From an uncultured Zoogloea sp. (GTDB taxonomy: Bacteria; Pseudomonadota; Gammaproteobacteria; Burkholderiales; Rhodocyclaceae), in contig CALBTT010000109.1 of NCBI GenBank assembly GCA_937967645.1, positions 1 to 45,029 on the forward strand: DNA of 45,029 nucleotides. Reading direction: 5' to 3'. A program made the position numbers and the translations under genes. This document shows positions 1 through 9,050 of this stretch, in pieces; position 1 is the first letter of the stretch; each line of letters opens with the position of its first letter. The notes under the pieces were generated by a model. The model had not been told where the DNA came from. It saw only the letters and a program-made list of their open reading frames with translations, and did not search any database.

Positions 1-467
1 ACCACCTGGGTCTTGCGCTCGGCGATGCCTTTCTCGAGCATGCGCAGGAAGATCCACTGGTTCCACTTGTAGTACTCGGGGGTGCAGGTGGCCAGCTCGC
101 GGCTCCAGTCGATGGCAAAGCCGAGCGACTTGAGCTGCTGCTTCATGTAGGCGATGTTGTCGTAGGTCCACTTGGCCGGCGGCACCTGGTTCTTGATCGC
201 GGCGTTTTCGGCGGGCAGGCCGAAGGCGTCCCAGCCCATGGGCTGCAGGACGTTGTAGCCCTTCATCTTGTGGAAGCGGGACAGGACGTCGCCGATGGTG
301 TAGTTGCGCACGTGCCCCATGTGCAGCTTGCCCGACGGGTAGGGGAACATGGACAGGCAGTAATACTTGGGCTTCGACGCGTCGGCGGTGACGCGGAAGG
401 CTTCAGTGCTGTCCCAGTGCTGCTGGGCGGCGCGCTCGATGTCGGCGGGGAGGTATTTGTCCTGCAT
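1..467 (-). CDS. leuS: Leucyl-tRNA synthetase, N-terminal part (cut by window edge)
   Basis: Class I aminoacyl-tRNA synthetase that charges tRNA-Leu in the cytoplasm. About 155 codons are visible, read leftward off the window. The protein begins MQDKYLPADIE and carries the class I ATP-binding HIGH-type signature as HMGH in the context PYPSGKLHMGHVRNY, followed by the LeuS-typical GWDAFGLPAENAA stretch. The start at 467 is the first ATG of the conserved N-terminus; the open frame above it is not LeuS-like. It diverges from the mla operon, and a TATAAT hexamer lies 35 bases upstream. The KMSKS motif, editing domain and anticodon-binding domain are outside the window. Confidence 0.95.
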   Translation of the reverse strand, partial: MQDKYLPADIERAAQQHWDSTEAFRVTADASKPKYYCLSMFPYPSGKLHMGHVRNYTIGDVLSRFHKMKGYNVLQPMGWDAFGLPAENAAIKNQVPPAKWTYDNIAYMKQQLKSLGFAIDWSRELATCTPEYYKWNQWIFLRMLEKGIAERKTQV

Positions 468-501
468 GGGCGGGAATCTGGTGGGTGGAACGAAACCACG
501 C

Positions 502-507
502 ATTATA
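502..507 (-). promoter_or_regulatory. Possible -10 element for leuS
   Basis: Read on the reverse strand this is a perfect TATAAT, 35 bases upstream of the leuS ATG in the leuS/mlaF divergent gap. I see no good -35 hexamer at 16 to 18 bases spacing, so this is a -10 match only. Confidence 0.35.
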
Positions 508-613
508 AACTGCCCATTGAAAAGCCTGCTGTAGCGCGCTCAAGACATTGATGTGACGAGATATTTCCCCTTCGCTGCATGCGTTCCGGCATGCCAGGGA
601 TGAATCCCTCTGC

Positions 614-619
614 TACAAT
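614..619 (+). promoter_or_regulatory. Possible -10 element for the mla operon
   Basis: TACAAT lies 28 bases before the mlaF ATG. The -35 position (about 591-596) reads ATGCCA and is weak. Just upstream, GCATGC occurs twice (577-582 and 589-594) and can form a small hairpin. Weak evidence. Confidence 0.3.
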
Positions 620-646
620 CCGCCTCCCGCGTTGCAACAAAATCAC

Positions 647-1450
647 ATGTCCGAGCCCCTTGTTCGTCTCGAGAACGTGCGTTTCGCCTATGGCGAACGG
701 GCGATCCTGCGCGACATTTCCCTGTCGATCCCCCGTGGCAAGGTGGTGGCCATCATGGGCGGGAGTGGCTGTGGCAAGACGACCTTGCTGCGCCTGATCG
801 GTGGGCAGGAAAAGGCCCGCTCGGGGCGGGTGATCGTGGATGGTCAGGACGTGGCCGGGCTCGGGCGCGACGCGTTGTACGCCCTGCGGCGGCGGATGGG
901 CATGCTGTTCCAGTTCGGTGCGCTGTTCACCGACATGTCGGTCTTCGACAACGTGGCTTTTCCGTTGCGCGAGCATACCGAGCTGTCGCCCGAGCTGATC
1001 AACGATCTCGTGCTGATGAAGCTGCATGCGGTCGGATTGCGTGGCGCGGCCAGGCTGATGCCGGCCGAGCTGTCGGGCGGCATGGCGCGGCGCGTGGCGC
1101 TGGCCCGCACGATCGCCCTTGATCCCATGCTGCTGATGTACGACGAGCCCTTCACCGGCCTCGATCCGATCTCCCTCGGGGTGATCGGCCAGTTGATCCG
1201 GCGCCTCAACGATGCGCTGGGGGCCAGTTCGGTCATTGTCACCCATGACATCCAGGAGTCGCTGCAGATCGTCGATTACATCTACTTCATCTCCGAAGGG
1301 CGGGTGGTCGCCGAGGGTACGCCTGACGACATCCGCAATACCTCCGACCCCTTCGTGCATCAGTTCGTGCATGCCGAGGCCGACGGTCCGGTGCCCTTCC
1401 AGTATCCGGCGGGCGATTACGCCACGGCCTTGACCGGGGGGGCGGCCTGA
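647..1450 (+). CDS. mlaF: Phospholipid ABC transporter ATPase MlaF
   Basis: Cytoplasmic ATPase of the MlaFEDB inner-membrane complex that moves phospholipids between the inner membrane and periplasmic MlaC. The 267-residue protein has Walker A GGSGCGKT at 38-45, the ABC signature LSGGM at 142-146, Walker B LLMYDEP (Asp166, Glu167) and the switch His200. The start is taken at the second in-frame ATG, giving MSEPLVRLENV; the upstream alternative at 632 adds only five residues. It is the first gene of an mla operon, and its TGA overlaps the mlaE ATG by one base. The C-terminal extension after the ATPase core is usual for MlaF. Family assignment is secure from motifs plus the complete operon context. 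Confidence 0.95.
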   Translation: MSEPLVRLENVRFAYGERAILRDISLSIPRGKVVAIMGGSGCGKTTLLRLIGGQEKARSGRVIVDGQDVAGLGRDALYALRRRMGMLFQFGALFTDMSVFDNVAFPLREHTELSPELINDLVLMKLHAVGLRGAARLMPAELSGGMARRVALARTIALDPMLLMYDEPFTGLDPISLGVIGQLIRRLNDALGASSVIVTHDIQESLQIVDYIYFISEGRVVAEGTPDDIRNTSDPFVHQFVHAEADGPVPFQYPAGDYATALTGGAA

Positions 1451-2229
1451 TGGGCGGCGTGCTGCGCAAGCTGGGTTCGCTGGCGATCAACGGTGTCTGG
1501 CGCCTGGGCTTCATCACCCGTTTTTTCTGGATGATCCTGCTCTATTCCGGGCAGTCCTTCACCCGCCTGCACCTGACCCTCCGCGAACTGTATTTCAGTG
1601 GCGTGATGTCGCTGCTGATCATCCTGGTGTCGGGGCTGTTCGTGGGCCTGGTGCTGGGTCTGCAGGGCTATGAGACCCTGCAGCGCTACGGTGCCAGCGA
1701 ATCCCTGGGCACCCTGGTGGCCTTGTCCCTGGTGCGCGAGCTGGGCCCGGTGGTGGCCGGCCTGCTTTTTGCCAGCCGGGCGGGGTCGGCGGTCACCGCC
1801 GAGATCGGCCTGATGAAGGTCACCGAGCAGCTCAAGGCCATGGACATGATGGCGGTCAGCCCGATCGCCCGGGTGGTGGCGCCGCGCTTCTGGGGTGGCG
1901 TCATCTCCATGCCGTTGCTGGCGGCCCTGTTCTCGGCGATGGGGGTGTTCGGCGGCTGGTTGATCGGCGTGGTGGCGATCGGGGTGGACGACGGGGCCTT
2001 CTGGGCCCAGATGCAGGCCGCCGTGGATTTCCGCTACGACGTCCTCAACGGGGTCATCAAGAGCTGCGTCTTCGGCGTGGCGGTGGCCCTGATCGCGGTT
2101 TTCGAGGGTTACGACTGCGTGCCTACCGCCGAGGGGGTCTCCCGGGCCATCACCCGTACGGTGGTGAGTTCGGCTCTGGCCATCCTGGCGCTTGATTTTG
2201 TAATGACGTCTTTCATGTTCCGAGGTTAA
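1450..2229 (+). CDS. mlaE: Phospholipid ABC transporter permease MlaE
   Basis: Integral inner-membrane permease of the Mla complex, 259 residues, the usual family length. Several hydrophobic segments are visible, including LLIILVSGLFVGLVLGLQG and the C-terminal ALAILALDFVMTSFMF. The conserved MlaE/YrbE segment ELGPVVAGLLFASRAGSA is present, followed by the E-I-G-MKVTEQ-AM motif (EIGLMKVTEQLKAMDMM), which is thought to couple to the ATPase. The start overlaps the mlaF stop by one base and the stop overlaps the mlaD start by one base, indicating translational coupling. Confidence 0.95.
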   Translation: MGGVLRKLGSLAINGVWRLGFITRFFWMILLYSGQSFTRLHLTLRELYFSGVMSLLIILVSGLFVGLVLGLQGYETLQRYGASESLGTLVALSLVRELGPVVAGLLFASRAGSAVTAEIGLMKVTEQLKAMDMMAVSPIARVVAPRFWGGVISMPLLAALFSAMGVFGGWLIGVVAIGVDDGAFWAQMQAAVDFRYDVLNGVIKSCVFGVAVALIAVFEGYDCVPTAEGVSRAITRTVVSSALAILALDFVMTSFMFRG

Positions 2230-2708
2230 TGATGAGTCGTACCACGCTTGATCTGTGGGTCGGGGTGTTCGTGGCGATGGGTATCGCCGCGCTGTTCTTC
2301 CTGGCGATCAAGGTCGGCAGTGTCTCCGGGTCGGACATCCAGTCGCCCTACACGCTCACCGCCCGCTTCGATAACATCGGCGGTCTGAAGGCGCGGGCGC
2401 CCGTCAAGGTGGCCGGCGTGCTGGTCGGCCGGGTGTCCGAGATCCGCTACGACAATGAACGCTTTCAGGCTGAAGTGGTCTTTTCCGTGGATGGGCGCTA
2501 CAAGTTCCCGACCGACACCTTTGCCAACATCCTGACCTCCGGTCTGCTCGGCGAGCAGTACCTCGGGCTCGATCCCGGCGGTGAGGAGAAGATGCTGGCG
2601 CCGGGGGATGTCATCAAGAAGACGCAATCGGCCGTTGTACTCGAGAAGCTGATCAGCCAGTTCATGTTCAGCAAGGCGGCAGAGGGCGACACCGCGCCGG
2701 CCAAGTAA
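2229..2708 (+). CDS. mlaD: MCE-domain lipid-binding protein MlaD
   Basis: Inner-membrane-anchored MCE protein that forms the hexameric lipid channel of the Mla complex. Its 159 residues contain one N-terminal transmembrane helix (about residues 9-28, WVGVFVAMGIAALFFLAIKV) and then one MCE domain (about 40-115) with the typical stretch FDNIGGLKARAPVKVAGVLVG. The stretch SGLLGEQYLGLDPGG is also MlaD-like. Two adjacent ATGs (2229 and 2232) are possible; the first overlaps the mlaE stop. About 63 bases separate it from mlaA. Confidence 0.95.
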   Translation: MMSRTTLDLWVGVFVAMGIAALFFLAIKVGSVSGSDIQSPYTLTARFDNIGGLKARAPVKVAGVLVGRVSEIRYDNERFQAEVVFSVDGRYKFPTDTFANILTSGLLGEQYLGLDPGGEEKMLAPGDVIKKTQSAVVLEKLISQFMFSKAAEGDTAPAK

Positions 2709-2771
2709 GGCCGGGCACACCACAACACAGAGCAGAGAGCATGCGGCGGGGACGTCCGCGCATGAATCAAC

Positions 2772-3605
2772 ATGAAGAACAGGAAAGCAGAATCGGGTGC
2801 CCTGTCGCGGGGGCTGGCATGCCTCGCGCTGGGCCTTGGCCTGACGGCCTGTGCAGGGCCGGGCGGCCACCCCAAGGATCCGCTGGAGCCGCTCAACCGG
2901 GCCACCTTCCGCTTCAATGAGGTGGCCGACGAATACGTGATGCGGCCGGTGGCGCAGGTCTACGACTACGCGCCGCTGCCCATCAAGGTGGGGGTGGGCA
3001 ATTTCTTCGGCAACATCAGCGACATCTGGATCGGGGTCAATAACCTCCTCCAGGGCAAGGTCACCGATGGCCTGTCGGACGGCGGCCGGGTGCTGGTCAA
3101 TTCAACCGTCGGCATCTTCGGCCTGTTCGACATCGCCACCGAGCTGGGCCTCGAGAAGCACGACGAAGACCTGGGGCAGACCCTGGGCCGCTGGGGGATC
3201 GGTGACGGACCCTATCTGGTGCTGCCCCTGCTGGGGCCGAGCAACGTGCGTGACACCTTCGGCCTGGTCGGTGACCTCACGGTCGATCCCGTGTGGCAGG
3301 TCGAGGAGGTCGCCACCCGTAATTCCCTCACCGGCCTGCGCTTCGTCAATAAGCGGGCCCAACTGCTGGGGGCCGACACAACGGCCGACCAGGCCGCACT
3401 GGACAAGTACGGTTACCTGCGCAGTTTCTACATGCAGTACCGTCTGAACCAGATCCATGACGGCCAGCCGCCACGGGTCAAGGATCCGGACGATGAGGAT
3501 GCCCGCAGCGACGATGCCCCCGCGCCGACGGCGGGCGAATCCACCGGGCCCGTGGCCGATGAACGTGTTGCCCTGCAATCGGAAAAGAAAGACAACGCCC
3601 AATGA
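2772..3605 (+). CDS. mlaA: Outer-membrane lipoprotein MlaA (VacJ)
   Basis: Outer-membrane lipoprotein that removes misplaced phospholipids from the outer leaflet and passes them to MlaC. The 277-residue protein has a lipoprotein signal with lipobox LTAC (Cys27). The VacJ/MlaA core includes DPLEPLNRATFRFNE, NFFGNISDIW and GRWGIGDGPYLVLPLLGPS. The C-terminus (from about residue 235) is an acidic, low-complexity tail rich in Asp, Glu, Ala and Pro, unlike the core. An out-of-frame ATG at 2762 is ignored because only the 2772 start yields a signal peptide. The end overlaps mlaC by four bases (ATGA). In E. coli mlaA is unlinked; here it is inside the operon. Confidence 0.93.
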   Translation: MKNRKAESGALSRGLACLALGLGLTACAGPGGHPKDPLEPLNRATFRFNEVADEYVMRPVAQVYDYAPLPIKVGVGNFFGNISDIWIGVNNLLQGKVTDGLSDGGRVLVNSTVGIFGLFDIATELGLEKHDEDLGQTLGRWGIGDGPYLVLPLLGPSNVRDTFGLVGDLTVDPVWQVEEVATRNSLTGLRFVNKRAQLLGADTTADQAALDKYGYLRSFYMQYRLNQIHDGQPPRVKDPDDEDARSDDAPAPTAGESTGPVADERVALQSEKKDNAQ

Positions 3606-4234
3606 AACGTATCTCCTCCCTGCTTGCTGCCCTGGCCCTCTGTGCCGGAGTCCAGTTCAGTGCCCACGCCCAGTCCATTGCGCCGGATGCGCTGGTCAAG
3701 GGCGTCACCGACGATGTGATCACCATCGTCCGCCAGGACAAGGCCATCCAGGCCGGTGATACCCATAAAGCGGTCGAACTGGTCGAGACCAAGGTCATTC
3801 CCTACTTCGATTTCGCCCACATGACCCGCCTCGCCGTGGGCAAGGACTGGCGCCAGGCCAGCCCGGAGCAGAAGACCGTGCTGACCCAGGAGTTCAAGAC
3901 CCTGCTGGTGCGCACCTATTCCAATGCCCTGACCCAGTACCGTAACCAGCAGATCGACTTCAAGCCCTTCAAGGCCAAGCCTGAGGACACTGATGTGGTG
4001 GTCCGCACCGAGGTGCGCCAGCCGGGTGCCAAGCCGGTGCAGATCGACTACGCCCTCGACAAGCAGGGTGATGCCTGGAAGGTTTACGACGTGATGGTGG
4101 CGGGTGTCAGCCTGGTCACCAACTACCGCGACAGCTTCGGCCAGGAAGTCCGTGCCGGAGGGATCGACGGCCTGATCAAGTCCCTCAAGGACAAGAACAA
4201 GCAGCTCGATACCACGACCTCCGCCAAGAAATGA
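3602..4234 (+). CDS. mlaC: Periplasmic phospholipid shuttle MlaC
   Basis: Soluble periplasmic carrier (Ttg2D/MlaC family) that ferries phospholipids between MlaA and MlaD. The 210-residue protein has a Sec signal peptide with likely cleavage after AHA (about residue 23). The MlaC domain that follows contains the typical YFDFAHMTRLAVGKDWRQA and the late segment WKVYDVMVAGVSLVTNYR. The start overlaps the mlaA stop and its stop overlaps mlaB, so all three are probably translationally coupled. Confidence 0.94.
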   Translation: MKRISSLLAALALCAGVQFSAHAQSIAPDALVKGVTDDVITIVRQDKAIQAGDTHKAVELVETKVIPYFDFAHMTRLAVGKDWRQASPEQKTVLTQEFKTLLVRTYSNALTQYRNQQIDFKPFKAKPEDTDVVVRTEVRQPGAKPVQIDYALDKQGDAWKVYDVMVAGVSLVTNYRDSFGQEVRAGGIDGLIKSLKDKNKQLDTTTSAKK

Positions 4235-4515
4235 TCCGTACTGAAGGCAACCGGCTGAGCATCTCCGGGCCCGTCACCCTCGCCACCGCCGCCGCGCTGG
4301 CGGAGGCCGGGCGCGGGCCGGTGGCTGCGGGCGACGTGGTCGTCGACCTGTCCGGGGTGACCCAGGTGGATTCATCGGCCCTGGCCCTGCTCCTGAGCTG
4401 GGTGCGCGTTGCGCGTGGCGCGGGGCGCACCCTCTCCATCGACCAGCCGCCCCCGGCGCTGGTCAGTCTTGCGTCCCTTTACGACGTCGACGCCATCCTG
4501 CCGCTGGCCCGTTAG
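4231..4515 (+). CDS. mlaB: STAS-domain protein MlaB
   Basis: Small cytoplasmic STAS protein (94 residues) that binds MlaF and is needed for Mla complex assembly and activity. The STAS core is visible as VVVDLSGVTQVDSSALALLLSW, with the conserved D-S-S motif where anti-anti-sigma proteins carry the regulatory Ser or Thr. It overlaps the mlaC stop by four bases. Position at the end of the mla run supports MlaB over a sigma-regulatory STAS protein. Confidence 0.88.
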   Translation: MIRTEGNRLSISGPVTLATAAALAEAGRGPVAAGDVVVDLSGVTQVDSSALALLLSWVRVARGAGRTLSIDQPPPALVSLASLYDVDAILPLAR

Positions 4516-4547
4516 GGCCCGCCTTTCCTTTCGCGCGCTCTCCGCCC

Positions 4548-5450
4548 ATGATTCCTGCGATCCGCATAGCCGGCGTCACCAAGCGTTTCCGTTCCCTGCA
4601 GGCTCTTGCCGGCGTGGATCTGGAGGTGGCCCAGGGTGAATTCTTTGGCCTGCTGGGCCCCAACGGGGCTGGCAAGACCACCCTCATCTCATCCCTGGCG
4701 GGGCTTGCCCGCCCTGACTCCGGCACCCTCGAGGTGATGGGGCACGACGTGGTCAAGGACTACCGGGCGGCCCGACTGGCGCTGGGGGTGGTGCCCCAGG
4801 AACTGGTCTTCGACCCGTTCTTTTCCGTGCGGGAGATGCTGAAGATCCAGTCCGGCTACTTCGGCATCCGCAACAACGATGACTGGATCGACGAGATCCT
4901 TCATCACCTGGACCTCACCGGCAAGGCCGGCGCCAACATGCGCATGCTCTCCGGTGGCATGAAGCGGCGCGCCCTGGTGGCCCAGGCCCTGGTGCACCGC
5001 CCGCCGGTGATCGTCCTCGACGAGCCCACCGCCGGGGTGGACGTGGAGCTGCGCCAGGGGTTGTGGCAGTTCATCCGCAAGCTCAACCAGGACGGTCACA
5101 CCATCGTCCTGACCACCCACTACCTCGAAGAGGCCGAGACCCTGTGCGGGCGCATCGCCATGCTCAAGGCCGGCCGGGTGGTGGCCCTGGATACCACGGC
5201 CAACCTGCTGCAGCGCTTCGCCAGCCACACCCTGCGGGTCAGCCTGGCGGAGCCCATCACCCTGGCCGGGCCGCTGGCGGGCAAGCTGCTCAGGGCCGAA
5301 GGCAACACCCTCGAGTTCGGCTTCGACGCCTTCGACGAGGTGGCCGACCTGCTGGCCGGCGTGCGTACCTGTGGTGGCAAGGTCATGGACATGGTCCTCG
5401 GCAAGCCCGACATGGAGCAGGTCTTCGTCGGCATCATGAATCAGAACTGA
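4548..5450 (+). CDS. ABC transporter ATP-binding protein (YadG-like)
   Basis: Cytoplasmic ATPase of an ABC-2 type exporter, 300 residues. Walker A is GPNGAGKT at 38-45, the signature is LSGGMKRR, Walker B is VIVLDEPTAGVD and the switch His is in TTHYLEEAE. The C-terminal third (about 215-300) resembles the accessory domain of YadG/CcmA-like exporters. It is followed eight bases later by its permease, so the two form one transporter. The substrate cannot be read from sequence. A pair like this between mla and ibaG-murA is common in betaproteobacteria to my knowledge. Confidence 0.88.
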   Translation: MIPAIRIAGVTKRFRSLQALAGVDLEVAQGEFFGLLGPNGAGKTTLISSLAGLARPDSGTLEVMGHDVVKDYRAARLALGVVPQELVFDPFFSVREMLKIQSGYFGIRNNDDWIDEILHHLDLTGKAGANMRMLSGGMKRRALVAQALVHRPPVIVLDEPTAGVDVELRQGLWQFIRKLNQDGHTIVLTTHYLEEAETLCGRIAMLKAGRVVALDTTANLLQRFASHTLRVSLAEPITLAGPLAGKLLRAEGNTLEFGFDAFDEVADLLAGVRTCGGKVMDMVLGKPDMEQVFVGIMNQN

Positions 5451-5458
5451 GGCGAACC

Positions 5459-6214
5459 ATGGAAGGCTTCAAGACCCTGCTGTACAAGGAATGCCTGCGC
5501 TTCTGGAAGGTCGGCTTCCAGACCGTGCTGTCGCCGGTGCTCAATGCGGTGCTTTACCTGCTGATCTTCGGCCATGTGCTGGAAGATCACGTGCAGCCCT
5601 ATCCGGGCGTCAGCTACACGGCATTCCTGGTGCCTGGCCTGGTGATGATGACGGTGTTGCAGAACGCCTTTGCCAACAGCTCCTCCTCGCTGATCCAGAG
5701 CAAGATCACCGGCAACATCGTGTTCGTGCTGTTGCCCCCGATCTCCTACCGGGAGTTCTATGCGGCCTACGTGCTGGCGGCGGTGCTGCGCGCGACGCTG
5801 TGTGGCATCGGCGTGCTGCTGGTGTCGCTGCCCCTGACCGAGCTGCACTTCGCCGCACCGGGGTGGATCATCGCCTTCACCCTGATGGGCGGCGCATTCC
5901 TGGGCAGCCTTGGCGTGATCGCCGGCATCTGGGCCGACAAGTTCGACCAGCTGGCGGCTTTCCAGAACTTCCTGATCATGCCGCTGACCATGCTCTCCGG
6001 CGTCTTCTACTCAATCCATTCCCTGCCGGCCGTGTGGCAGGGGGTGTCGCATTTCAACCCGTTTTTCTTCATGATTGACGGGTTCCGTTACGGCTTTTTC
6101 GGTGTCTCCGACGTGTCCCCGTGGACCAGCTTCGGGGTCGTTTCTGTCTGTTTTGTCGTGCTCGCCGCCATCACCCTGCAAATGCTTGCCAGGGGCTACA
6201 AGCTGCGGGCCTGA
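5459..6214 (+). CDS. ABC-2 type transporter permease (YadH-like)
   Basis: Integral membrane partner of the preceding ATPase, 251 residues, with about six hydrophobic segments (for example VLSPVLNAVLYLLIFGHVL and VVSVCFVVLAAITLQMLA). The ABC-2 signature region includes GVIAGIWADKFDQLAAFQNF and MPLTMLSGVFYS. The ATG at 5459 is chosen because the open frame upstream of it is only a shadow of the ATPase gene. Substrate unknown. Confidence 0.88.
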   Translation: MEGFKTLLYKECLRFWKVGFQTVLSPVLNAVLYLLIFGHVLEDHVQPYPGVSYTAFLVPGLVMMTVLQNAFANSSSSLIQSKITGNIVFVLLPPISYREFYAAYVLAAVLRATLCGIGVLLVSLPLTELHFAAPGWIIAFTLMGGAFLGSLGVIAGIWADKFDQLAAFQNFLIMPLTMLSGVFYSIHSLPAVWQGVSHFNPFFFMIDGFRYGFFGVSDVSPWTSFGVVSVCFVVLAAITLQMLARGYKLRA

Positions 6215-6225
6215 GGAAGTGAATC

Positions 6226-6480
6226 ATGTTTCTGGCCAGTGAAATCGAACGCCTCATCGCCGCCGGGCTCGAGTGCGAATTCCTGAAGATCGAAGGCGAC
6301 GACGGCACCCATTTCGCCGGTGTTGTGGTCAGCGCGGCCTTCGAAGGCAAGCCCCGGGTGCGCCAGCACCAGGCCGTCTATGCCACCCTTGGCAAGCTGA
6401 TGGGCAACGAGATCCACGCCCTCCAGCTGAGTACCTACACGCCCGCCCAGTGGGCCGAATTTCAGAAGGAACTGGGCTGA
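6226..6480 (+). CDS. ibaG: BolA-family protein IbaG
   Basis: Short BolA-like protein, 84 residues, matching the length of E. coli IbaG (YrbA). BolA proteins work with monothiol glutaredoxins in Fe-S handling. The fold is recognisable from FEGKPRVRQHQAVYATLGKLMGNEIHALQLSTYTPAQW, split here only by its own loops. Placement directly before murA and after the mla genes matches E. coli synteny and favours IbaG over BolA proper. Confidence 0.88.
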   Translation: MFLASEIERLIAAGLECEFLKIEGDDGTHFAGVVVSAAFEGKPRVRQHQAVYATLGKLMGNEIHALQLSTYTPAQWAEFQKELG

Positions 6481-6496
6481 AACACGCCCTTGATGC

Positions 6497-7747
<1,251 letters not shown>

Positions 7748-7765
7748 GGAATGTCGTAGATCGTC

Positions 7766-7832
7766 GTAGGGGCGGCTTCAGCCGCCCTCGGACTCTGCTC
7801 CAAGGCCTGTGGGCGGCTGAAGCCGCCCCTAC
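7766..7832. repeat. REP-like inverted doublet, copy 1
   Basis: Two 22-base arms (7766-7787 and 7811-7832) are perfect reverse complements around a 23-base loop. Each arm starts at its outer end with GTAG and then contains its own palindrome, GGGCGGCTTCAGCCGCCC. A second copy with identical arm cores lies at 13329-13397. A GTAG tetranucleotide beside a GC-rich hairpin is the layout of REP sequences mobilised by RAYT transposases. It sits between the 3' ends of murA and rnk. No U-run follows, so it is not a simple intrinsic terminator. Confidence 0.85.
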
Positions 7833-7859
7833 AGCACCCTGCAGCGCCCTGGCGCCCAC

Positions 7860-8234
7860 CTAGATCACGCTCAGCACGCGGAGCTGGATGGGGTGGCCCT
7901 CAGGGGTCTTCCAGTCGATCACCTGGCCGGCGGACAAGCCAAGCAGGGCGCTGCCGGCGGGCGAGAAGATGGAGACACGGCCCAGGGCGGCGTCGGCCTC
8001 ATGGGGCCAGGCCAGGGTCAGTTCATATTCGCGACCCGAGTGTTCCTCGCGGAAGCGGGCGCGGCGGTTGATGGCGATCACATCGGCTGGCAGTTCGTCG
8101 GTGTCGACGATGCGGGCGCGTTCCAGCTCGGCGCGCAGGCCGTCCAGGTCGCTGCGGTTGCGGGTGGGGGGCTTGGACAGCAGGCCCTCCAGGCGTTCCA
8201 GGTCGTCGGCGGAGACTGTGATTTCGGGTTTCAT
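7860..8234 (-). CDS. rnk: Rnk-type nucleoside diphosphate kinase regulator (GreA/B C-terminal fold)
   Basis: Predicted RNA-polymerase-interacting protein of the Rnk family: a short N-terminal helical segment plus the GreA/GreB C-terminal FKBP-like domain, without the Gre coiled-coil that reaches into the active site. The chosen start (MKPEITVSADD) gives 124 residues and has AAGGA seven bases upstream; an ORF start eight residues earlier lacks this. The C-terminal domain includes SIFSPAGSALLGLSAGQVIDWKTP, very like Gre. It sits alone between convergent murA and divergent hisG, splitting a murA-hisG pair that is adjacent in many relatives. Confidence 0.88.
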   Translation of the reverse strand: MKPEITVSADDLERLEGLLSKPPTRNRSDLDGLRAELERARIVDTDELPADVIAINRRARFREEHSGREYELTLAWPHEADAALGRVSIFSPAGSALLGLSAGQVIDWKTPEGHPIQLRVLSVI

Positions 8235-8372
8235 GACGAGATCCTTGCTTGATGACAAAAGAAAATGGCCGAGCCGCCTGAGGCGGACCAGCCATGAACC
8301 GAAGGCTAACAGAAGCCGGTGCCGGGGACAAACCTTCGGACCGGCCCGGCGGCGGATCGTTGCCCGATCGGC

Positions 8373-8378
8373 TAGAAT
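8373..8378 (+). promoter_or_regulatory. Possible -10 element for hisG
   Basis: TAGAAT lies 27 bases before the hisG TTG start. The same TAGAAT occurs upstream of yhdP (16120) and aroG (28480). No convincing -35 is present at standard spacing. Confidence 0.3.
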
Positions 8379-8405
8379 CTCTTTTTACGCAGACAGATCA
8401 TCATC

Positions 8406-9050
8406 TTGAACGGCATTACGCTTGCCCTCTCGAAGGGCCGAATTTTCGAGGAGACCCTGCCGCTGCTCGCCGCCGCGGGGATCACGCCGACCGACAACCC
8501 GGAAAGCTCGCGCAAACTCATCATCGGCACCAACCGGCCGGACGTGCGCCTGGTCATCGTGCGCGCCACCGATACCCCCACCTATGTGCAGTATGGTGCG
8601 GCCGACATGGGCATCGCCGGCAAGGACGTGCTGATCGAGCACGGCGGAGCAGGCCTCTACCAGCCCCTCGACCTCAACATCGCCAAGTGCCGTCTGTGCG
8701 TGGCGGTGCCCAAGGAGTTCGACTACGCCGCGGCGGTGAAGCGTGGCGCGCGGATCCGGGTCGCCACCAAGTACGTCAGCGCGGCCAAGGCGCACTTTGC
8801 CGCCAAAGGCATGCACGTGGACCTGATCAAGCTCTACGGCTCCATGGAGCTGGCGCCGCTGGTCGGGCTGGCCGACGCCATCGTCGACCTGGTGTCCACC
8901 GGCAGTACCCTGAAAGCCAACAATCTCGTGGAGGTGGAGGACATCATGCCCATCAGCTCCCGTCTCGTCGTCAATCAGGCGTCCCTCAAGCTCAAGCGCG
9001 AGCTCATCCAGCCGGTGCTGGACGCCTTCGCCGGAGCCATCAGGCCATGA
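8406..9050 (+). CDS. hisG: ATP phosphoribosyltransferase, short form (HisG)
   Basis: Cytoplasmic enzyme of the first step of histidine synthesis, joining ATP and PRPP. At 214 residues it is the short form, which lacks the C-terminal regulatory domain and in known systems needs HisZ as a regulatory partner; no hisZ is in this window. The conserved start ITLALSKGRIFEETLP is preceded by only two residues from a TTG codon, and no in-frame ATG fits, so TTG is the likely start. The active-site stretch DLVSTGSTLKANNL is present. The stop overlaps the hisD start by four bases. Confidence 0.95.
   Translation: MNGITLALSKGRIFEETLPLLAAAGITPTDNPESSRKLIIGTNRPDVRLVIVRATDTPTYVQYGAADMGIAGKDVLIEHGGAGLYQPLDLNIAKCRLCVAVPKEFDYAAAVKRGARIRVATKYVSAAKAHFAAKGMHVDLIKLYGSMELAPLVGLADAIVDLVSTGSTLKANNLVEVEDIMPISSRLVVNQASLKLKRELIQPVLDAFAGAIRP

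Noticed and set aside
7766..7832. Plain intrinsic terminator for murA
   Set aside because: No U-run; the near-identical second copy and the GTAG-palindrome layout indicate a repeat family instead.
8294..9046. Upstream extension of the hisD frame by about 250 codons
   Set aside because: It runs through hisG in another frame; hisD homology begins at the ATG at 9047.
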